Shown here piece after piece: positions 6,117-10,011 of a stretch of 10,011 nucleotides of DNA (position 1 is its first letter; every line of letters begins with the position of its first letter). The notes under the pieces are model-generated. The model was not told the origin of the DNA. It searched no databases and worked only from the letters and a program-made list of their open reading frames with translations. Made by a program: the position numbers and the translations under genes. Source of the stretch: JBHGBB01 sp041946755 (GTDB taxonomy: Bacteria > UBP4 > UBA4092 > JAOAEQ01); assembly GCA_041946755.1 (NCBI GenBank), contig JBHGBB010000148.1, positions 1 to 10,011 of the forward strand, written 5' to 3'.

Positions 6117-7520
6117 ATGATGTCTGATTACAATCTTCTTATCATTGGTGCAGGACCCGGTGGCTATGTAGCGGCAATCCATGCGGCGCAATTAGGGCTA
6201 AAAGTAGGTGTTATCGAAAAGGCGGAAATTGGCGGTACTTGTTTAAACCAAGGATGTATCCCGACTAAAGCCCTGATTTCGACTGCCCAGATACTCGATA
6301 AACTCCAGCAAGCGGCTGAACTCGGTATCGAGATTCAAGGAACCATCAAACCGGATTTCGCTAAAATGCTTACTCGGAAGAATAAAGTCGTGAGTATCAA
6401 TGTTAATGGAATCAAGTCGTTGTTTAAGAGTTATTCCATTGAACTAATTAGAGGAAACGGAAGATTTATCAATCCGCAAACCATTTCGGTAACTTTACCA
6501 GATGGCACTTCAAAACCAATTACTGCCGATAAATTCATTATCGCGACTGGTTCCCGGCCATCGGACTTACCGAATCTGGCTATCGATAACCAAGATATTA
6601 TTTCCAGCGATGGCGCATTAAATCTACCGGAATTACCGAATCGGATGCTGATTGTTGGTGCAGGAGTTATCGGGTGCGAGTTTGCGTTTCTATTTCAAAC
6701 CTTAGGAGTTCAGGTAACGGTGGTAGAACTTATGCCGCGACCGTTGATTACTGAAGATGAAGAAATCAGTCAATTAATCGACCGGCAATTCAAAAAGAAG
6801 AAAATTACTTTAATCACCAATACACAAGTAACCGCGGTAAAAAAGCTCGAATCCGGTGCGATGGTAGCCGAGTTAGCTAATGGAACGACTATCGAAGTAG
6901 ATAAAATCCTGGTTAGTGTTGGCCGGAAAGTTAATACCGATAATCTCGGTTTAGCTGAACTGGGTATAGCACTGAGTAAAAAAGGAGCGATTATCGTTAA
7001 TGAATATATGGAAACCAATATCCCCGGAATCTATGCAATCGGGGATGTGATTGGTAAACTGATGCTGGCGCATATTGCTTCTGCTGAAGGAATGGTCGCT
7101 GCAGAGAATGCGACTGGGAAAAAGCGAGCCATGGATTATCGAGTTGCACCTTGGGGAGTATTCACCAATCCGGAAATCGGGCATGTCGGATTAACTGAAA
7201 AAGAAGCGGTTGAACAGGGATACCAAGTTAGTATCGGTCGGTTCCCATTCCGGGCTCTCGGAAAAGCGCATGCAGTGAATGAAATTGAAGGATTAGTTAA
7301 ACTGGTGGTAGATAGCCATACCGACCAGATACTTGGTGCCCATATTTTCGGCGCGCATGCCACGGAATTGATTCATGAACTTGCGGCAGCGATGCAGTTT
7401 GAAGCCGGGGCAACCGACCTGGGCAGATTGATTCATACCCATCCGACTTTTTCGGAAGCGATTGCTGAAGCGGCGCATGATGTCCATCAAAGCGCGATAC
7501 ACTTACCTAAGAAAACCTAA
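6117..7520 (+). CDS. lpdA: Dihydrolipoyl dehydrogenase (E3 / glycine-cleavage L protein)
   Basis: 467 residues, standard length. This FAD- and NAD-dependent enzyme reoxidises dihydrolipoyl groups of 2-oxoacid dehydrogenase complexes or the glycine cleavage H protein. FAD-binding GAGPGG is at 11-16, the redox disulfide C42/C47 in GGTCLNQGCIPTK (39-51), NAD-binding GAGVIGCEF (181-189), and the second FAD contact AIGD (307-310). The catalytic His442/Glu447 pair is in HPTFSE. All active residues are present. The start at 6117 (or the adjacent ATG at 6120) is chosen because the frame upstream to a TTG at 6066 only translates the heptad repeat, and MSDYNLLIIGAG is the normal family start. No Shine-Dalgarno is evident. 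The UroD-type gene begins 4 bases after the stop, so the two are probably cotranscribed. No E1, E2 or glycine-cleavage genes are in the window, so the partner complex is unknown. Confidence 0.96.
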   Translation: MMSDYNLLIIGAGPGGYVAAIHAAQLGLKVGVIEKAEIGGTCLNQGCIPTKALISTAQILDKLQQAAELGIEIQGTIKPDFAKMLTRKNKVVSINVNGIKSLFKSYSIELIRGNGRFINPQTISVTLPDGTSKPITADKFIIATGSRPSDLPNLAIDNQDIISSDGALNLPELPNRMLIVGAGVIGCEFAFLFQTLGVQVTVVELMPRPLITEDEEISQLIDRQFKKKKITLITNTQVTAVKKLESGAMVAELANGTTIEVDKILVSVGRKVNTDNLGLAELGIALSKKGAIIVNEYMETNIPGIYAIGDVIGKLMLAHIASAEGMVAAENATGKKRAMDYRVAPWGVFTNPEIGHVGLTEKEAVEQGYQVSIGRFPFRALGKAHAVNEIEGLVKLVVDSHTDQILGAHIFGAHATELIHELAAAMQFEAGATDLGRLIHTHPTFSEAIAEAAHDVHQSAIHLPKKT

Positions 7521-7524
7521 CGTT

Positions 7525-8604
7525 ATGTTATCAATCAACCCGAATCCTGATTTCAATCGATTAATAAAAGCGGTGTTACGACAAGGGGAACCAGACCGCG
7601 TTCCATTCATCGAGCTTTATGCCGATTTGGAAATAGTCGAATCGATTCTCGGTGAAACCATTCCGATCCCTCAACCGGGAGATAGCGATGCCGGATTAAA
7701 CTGGATTAAGAAAAATATCCAGTTTCGGTATATCACCGGGTTCGATTATGTCCATTGTACACCATCATATACGATGGAATTTGCTCGAATCCATACCCGG
7801 AATACCGCTACACTTGCCCGGACTGACCGATATTATGTCGATGAATCGAAAGGGGTTATTTCTACCTGGCAGGATTTTGAATCCTATCAATGGCCGAAAC
7901 CGGAATCAGTAGATTATTCGAGTTTCGAAATAACCAATGAGTTTCTTCCTGATGGTATGGGGATAATCGGGCAAACCTCAGGGATATTGGAGTATGCCAT
8001 GTGGTTAACCGGATATACGACGTTCTCATATCTGCTCTACGATGATGAACCGCTGGTTCAGGCACTATTCGATAGAATCGGGAGTTTCTATGTAAGCTTA
8101 TATCGAACGATGGCAGAAATGGAATATATCCGTATGTTTTTTATCGGCGATGATATGGGACATAAACATGGTACTCTGATTTCCCCGGCGATGTTACGGA
8201 AATATGTTTTCCCTTGGCATAAGAAACTAATTGATATCTGCCATGATAAAGGGAAACCGATTCTTCTTCATGCTTGCGGGAATCTGGATGAAGTTATGGA
8301 TGATATCATTCATCTTGGATTCGATGGAAAACATTCGTTTGAAGATACCATTATGCCGGTTACTACCGCGAAAAAGAAATATGGTAATCAAATCAGCATC
8401 CTGGGTGGAGTCGATGTCGATTTTCTCTGCAAGGCGAACAAAACGCAGATTCGGGATCATGTCCGGAATGTAATCCAGACCTGCGCTCCCGGCGGTGGGT
8501 ATGCGTTTGGTACCGGTAATAGTGTCGCGAATTATATCCCAGTCGGAAATTACATCACCATGCTAAATGAAGGCTGGAACTACGGCTCCTACCCAATTAA
8601 ATAA
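7525..8604 (+). CDS. UroD-superfamily methyltransferase-like protein (MtaA/MtbA-type fold), first copy
   Basis: 359 residues from the ATG at 7525, 4 bases after lpdA. An upstream in-frame ATG at 7462 would overlap lpdA by 59 bases and encode an Arg/Lys-rich unrelated leader, so I reject it. The protein has the uroporphyrinogen-decarboxylase TIM-barrel pattern: GEPDRVPF (21-28), FFIGDDMGHKHGTLISP (205-221), PILLHACGN (245-253), ISILGGVDV (290-298), GGGYAFGTGN (323-332). It is not HemE, because the N-terminal RQAGRY arginine motif is missing. Family members move methyl groups between corrinoid proteins and thiols or tetrahydrofolate. H249 and C251 form the first part of the His-x-Cys...Cys zinc site; at the site where the downstream paralogue has Cys this protein has Val334, although C320 lies close by. 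Substrate unknown. Coupling to lpdA suggests a shared role in one-carbon or redox metabolism (inference). The ATG has no clear Shine-Dalgarno. Confidence 0.85.
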   Translation: MLSINPNPDFNRLIKAVLRQGEPDRVPFIELYADLEIVESILGETIPIPQPGDSDAGLNWIKKNIQFRYITGFDYVHCTPSYTMEFARIHTRNTATLARTDRYYVDESKGVISTWQDFESYQWPKPESVDYSSFEITNEFLPDGMGIIGQTSGILEYAMWLTGYTTFSYLLYDDEPLVQALFDRIGSFYVSLYRTMAEMEYIRMFFIGDDMGHKHGTLISPAMLRKYVFPWHKKLIDICHDKGKPILLHACGNLDEVMDDIIHLGFDGKHSFEDTIMPVTTAKKKYGNQISILGGVDVDFLCKANKTQIRDHVRNVIQTCAPGGGYAFGTGNSVANYIPVGNYITMLNEGWNYGSYPIK

Positions 8605-8612
8605 AAAAAGCT

Positions 8613-8706
8613 AACCGCAAAGTACGCTAAGATATAAATCGTAAAGCACGCTAAGAAAACAGTTTTTCTTGGCGTATTTGGCGCATTCTTTGCGCTCTTT
8701 GCGGTT
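8613..8706. repeat. 94-base imperfect inverted repeat, possible bidirectional terminator
   Basis: The outer 10 bases are perfect (AACCGCAAAG at 8613-8622 against 8697-8706), and the apex also pairs closely (8649-8660 against 8662-8674). The middle pairs with mismatches and small indels. The outer flanks are A-rich on the left (8600-8609) and T-rich on the right (8705-8718), as in a hairpin with a T tract. It fills nearly all of the gap between the two UroD-type genes and could end transcription on either strand. It resembles no insertion sequence I recognise and encodes nothing. Confidence 0.75.
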
Positions 8707-8723
8707 TGTTTTTGTTTTACTAT

Positions 8724-9854
8724 ATGACCAATAAAGAGCGGATGCTGCTCGCGATTACTAATCAGGTTCCTGACCGGGTACCGGTAGCGCCGGATATCTC
8801 AAATATGATTCCATGCCGGTTAACCGGGAAACCGTTTTGGGATATCTATCTCTATAATAACCCTCCACTTTGGCAGGCTTATATCGAATCCGTGAAATAT
8901 TTCGGAATCGATGCCTGGTTCACTTATGGCTATGTTAATTTTCAATATGCGAATAACCAGAAAACTACTTGCCAAAAACTAATTCAGAAAACGGATGAAC
9001 GAATTACGGTTAGAAATACCCACCAGACACCTGCCGGTGAACTCTGGGATGAAATGGTATATTATCTCGCTGATCCACCGACTGCAACTCGGAAATTAAT
9101 TAAGAATATAGATCAAGATATCGCTAAACTTCGGTATTTCTTCCCGGAAATAACCGGATTCGACCCTACCCCATTAGAAGAGATGCGAATTGCGTTAGGT
9201 GATTTAGGTGCGCTCGGTATCGGTATCGCCGTTCCGGGAATGCAGCTGCTGTTTGACTGGTTCGATGGTGGATTAGAATCGGCGACCTATGCCTATTACG
9301 ATAAACCGGAACTAATTGCTGAATTCGTTTCCTGGCAGGAGAAGTTTTTGTTACAGCAATTAGCGATGAGTCTGGCAGCGAAACCGGACTTTATCCTATT
9401 CGGCGCTTCTGGTTTAGGTACGATGAATACCCCGGAATCGTTCCGGAAATTATCCTTACCTTTCCTGCAAAAAGGTACCAGAATGTGCACACAAGCCGGG
9501 ATTCCTTCTATGCTCCATTCTTGCGGGAAGGAACGAATGCTGGTCGAAATCATGGCAAAAGAAACTGATTTAAACTGTATCAATCCATTAGAAATCCCAC
9601 CGATGGGTGATTGCAATTTAGCGGAAATAAAACAACGGTTTGGGCATCGGTTAGCATTAATGGGCAATCTTCATACTACTGAAATAATGTTATCGGGAAC
9701 GCCCCATGAAGTAGAACAGGCAGCGAAACAATGTATCGCCGATGCCGGTACAAACGGTGGGTTTATTCTCTCTACTGGCGATCAATGCGGTCGCGATACT
9801 CCAGACGAGAATATTTTCAAACTCGTTGAAGTAGCGAAAGCTGCGAGATATTAG
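8724..9854 (+). CDS. UroD-superfamily methyltransferase-like protein, second divergent copy
   Basis: 376 residues from the ATG at 8724. A TTG in frame at 8706 is rejected because it only adds translated hairpin and T-tract sequence. The UroD/MtaA-type barrel is indicated by NQVPDRVPVAPD (13-24), FILFGASGLGTMNTPESF (223-240), PSMLHSCGKE (261-270), LALMGNLHT (310-318) and NGGFILSTGDQCGRDTPDEN (344-363). The HemE RQAGRY motif is absent. A full candidate zinc set is present: H265, C267 and C355, matching the His-x-Cys...Cys pattern of methylcobamide:thiol methyltransferases. It is only distantly similar to the preceding protein, so an old duplication or independent recruitment is more likely than a recent tandem copy. 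Substrate unknown, and no corrinoid protein follows within the window. A hairpin separates it from the upstream gene, so it may be transcribed on its own. No Shine-Dalgarno is visible. Confidence 0.87.
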   Translation: MTNKERMLLAITNQVPDRVPVAPDISNMIPCRLTGKPFWDIYLYNNPPLWQAYIESVKYFGIDAWFTYGYVNFQYANNQKTTCQKLIQKTDERITVRNTHQTPAGELWDEMVYYLADPPTATRKLIKNIDQDIAKLRYFFPEITGFDPTPLEEMRIALGDLGALGIGIAVPGMQLLFDWFDGGLESATYAYYDKPELIAEFVSWQEKFLLQQLAMSLAAKPDFILFGASGLGTMNTPESFRKLSLPFLQKGTRMCTQAGIPSMLHSCGKERMLVEIMAKETDLNCINPLEIPPMGDCNLAEIKQRFGHRLALMGNLHTTEIMLSGTPHEVEQAAKQCIADAGTNGGFILSTGDQCGRDTPDENIFKLVEVAKAARY

Positions 9855-9896
9855 TATCTAATAACTGAAATACTTGAATACAATATTATATCCGAT

Positions 9897-9932
9897 GTTA
9901 AATAAGTTAAATAGGTTAAATGGTTAAATAAG
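9897..9932. repeat. Four tandem GTTAAATA-type units
   Basis: GTTAAATAA, GTTAAATAG, GTTAAATG and GTTAAATAAG follow one another with spacing of 9, 9 and 8 bases. They lie 42 bases after the stop of the last gene. The remainder of the gap 9855-10011 holds AT-rich, loosely 7-base-periodic sequence (about 9959-9991) and the palindromic element at the right edge. I see no gene in it. Confidence 0.75.
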
Positions 9933-9985
9933 AAAAGACATAGCAGACTCATTTAACTTGGATTTAATCATTTGACATTTGATAT

Positions 9986-10011
9986 TTATTTGTCCGCCTT
10001 AGGCGGATTGG
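9986..10011 (+). repeat. 26-base palindromic intergenic element, copy 2 (reaches window edge)
   Basis: The core TCCGCCT-T-AGGCGGA (9993-10007) is a perfect 7-base inverted repeat around one base. With its flanks it matches the reverse complement of 5974-5999 at 24 of 26 positions. As in the first copy, it directly adjoins TTT-rich 7-base-periodic sequence. The element may continue beyond the window. Confidence 0.75.

Noticed and set aside
7525..9854. Annotation of either UroD-type gene as hemE (uroporphyrinogen decarboxylase)
   Set aside because: Both lack the N-terminal RQAGRY motif that HemE needs to bind its substrate, both have His-x-Cys zinc motifs, and no haem genes are nearby.

Overview
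The window is an AT-leaning bacterial chromosome segment. It holds four genes on the minus strand (positions 1-4692) and four on the plus strand (4822-9854), which diverge from a 129-base region at 4693-4821. All coding sequences are intact except the first, which runs off the left edge. TAA, TAG and TGA all end genes, so the code is standard. An arabinose-5-phosphate isomerase implies Kdo, and hence a Gram-negative LPS-type outer membrane. The noncoding gaps are full of short tandem repeats with a 7-base period and small palindromes. That texture, together with UroD-type methyltransferases, suggests an uncultured or environmental Gram-negative lineage, but the phylum cannot be fixed from this window.

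Left half, minus strand, read from 4692 down to 1: a Na+/phosphate cotransporter with a C-terminal PhoU-like domain (3085-4692); a 156-base gap with heptad repeats; then a tight cluster of cinA (1639-2928), a transaldolase of the small FSA/TalC type (973-1623) and the KdsD/KpsF sugar-phosphate isomerase (1-964, partial). Gaps inside the cluster are 15 and 8 bases, so it is probably one transcript. Transaldolase and KdsD both act on pentose-phosphate-pathway sugars, the source of ribulose 5-phosphate for Kdo. CinA is a metabolite-repair/NMN-recycling protein with no obvious tie to them.

Middle: the divergent gap 4693-4821 carries a good sigma70-type promoter for the transporter and a weaker candidate for the plus-strand gene. 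The two overlap. The plus-strand gene (4822-5913) is a stand-alone BioD-like P-loop plus DRTGG protein, equivalent to the regulatory front half of some phosphotransacetylases without the catalytic domain.

Right half, plus strand: after a 203-base gap built of inverted heptad arrays come a dihydrolipoyl dehydrogenase (6117-7520) and, 4 bases later, a UroD-superfamily methyltransferase-like protein (7525-8604). A long imperfect inverted repeat (8613-8706) follows, then a second, divergent UroD-superfamily protein (8724-9854). Neither UroD protein has the N-terminal arginine motif of HemE. Both carry a His-x-Cys zinc motif typical of corrinoid/thiol methyltransferases, but only the second has the usual downstream cysteine in place. 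No corrinoid protein or partner methyltransferase lies in the window, so the substrate is unknown.

I found no RNA genes, CRISPR array, transposase or phage gene. The most unusual material is the heptad and palindrome texture of the gaps, the two UroD-type genes next to an Lpd, and an unexpected C-terminus on the KdsD-like protein.
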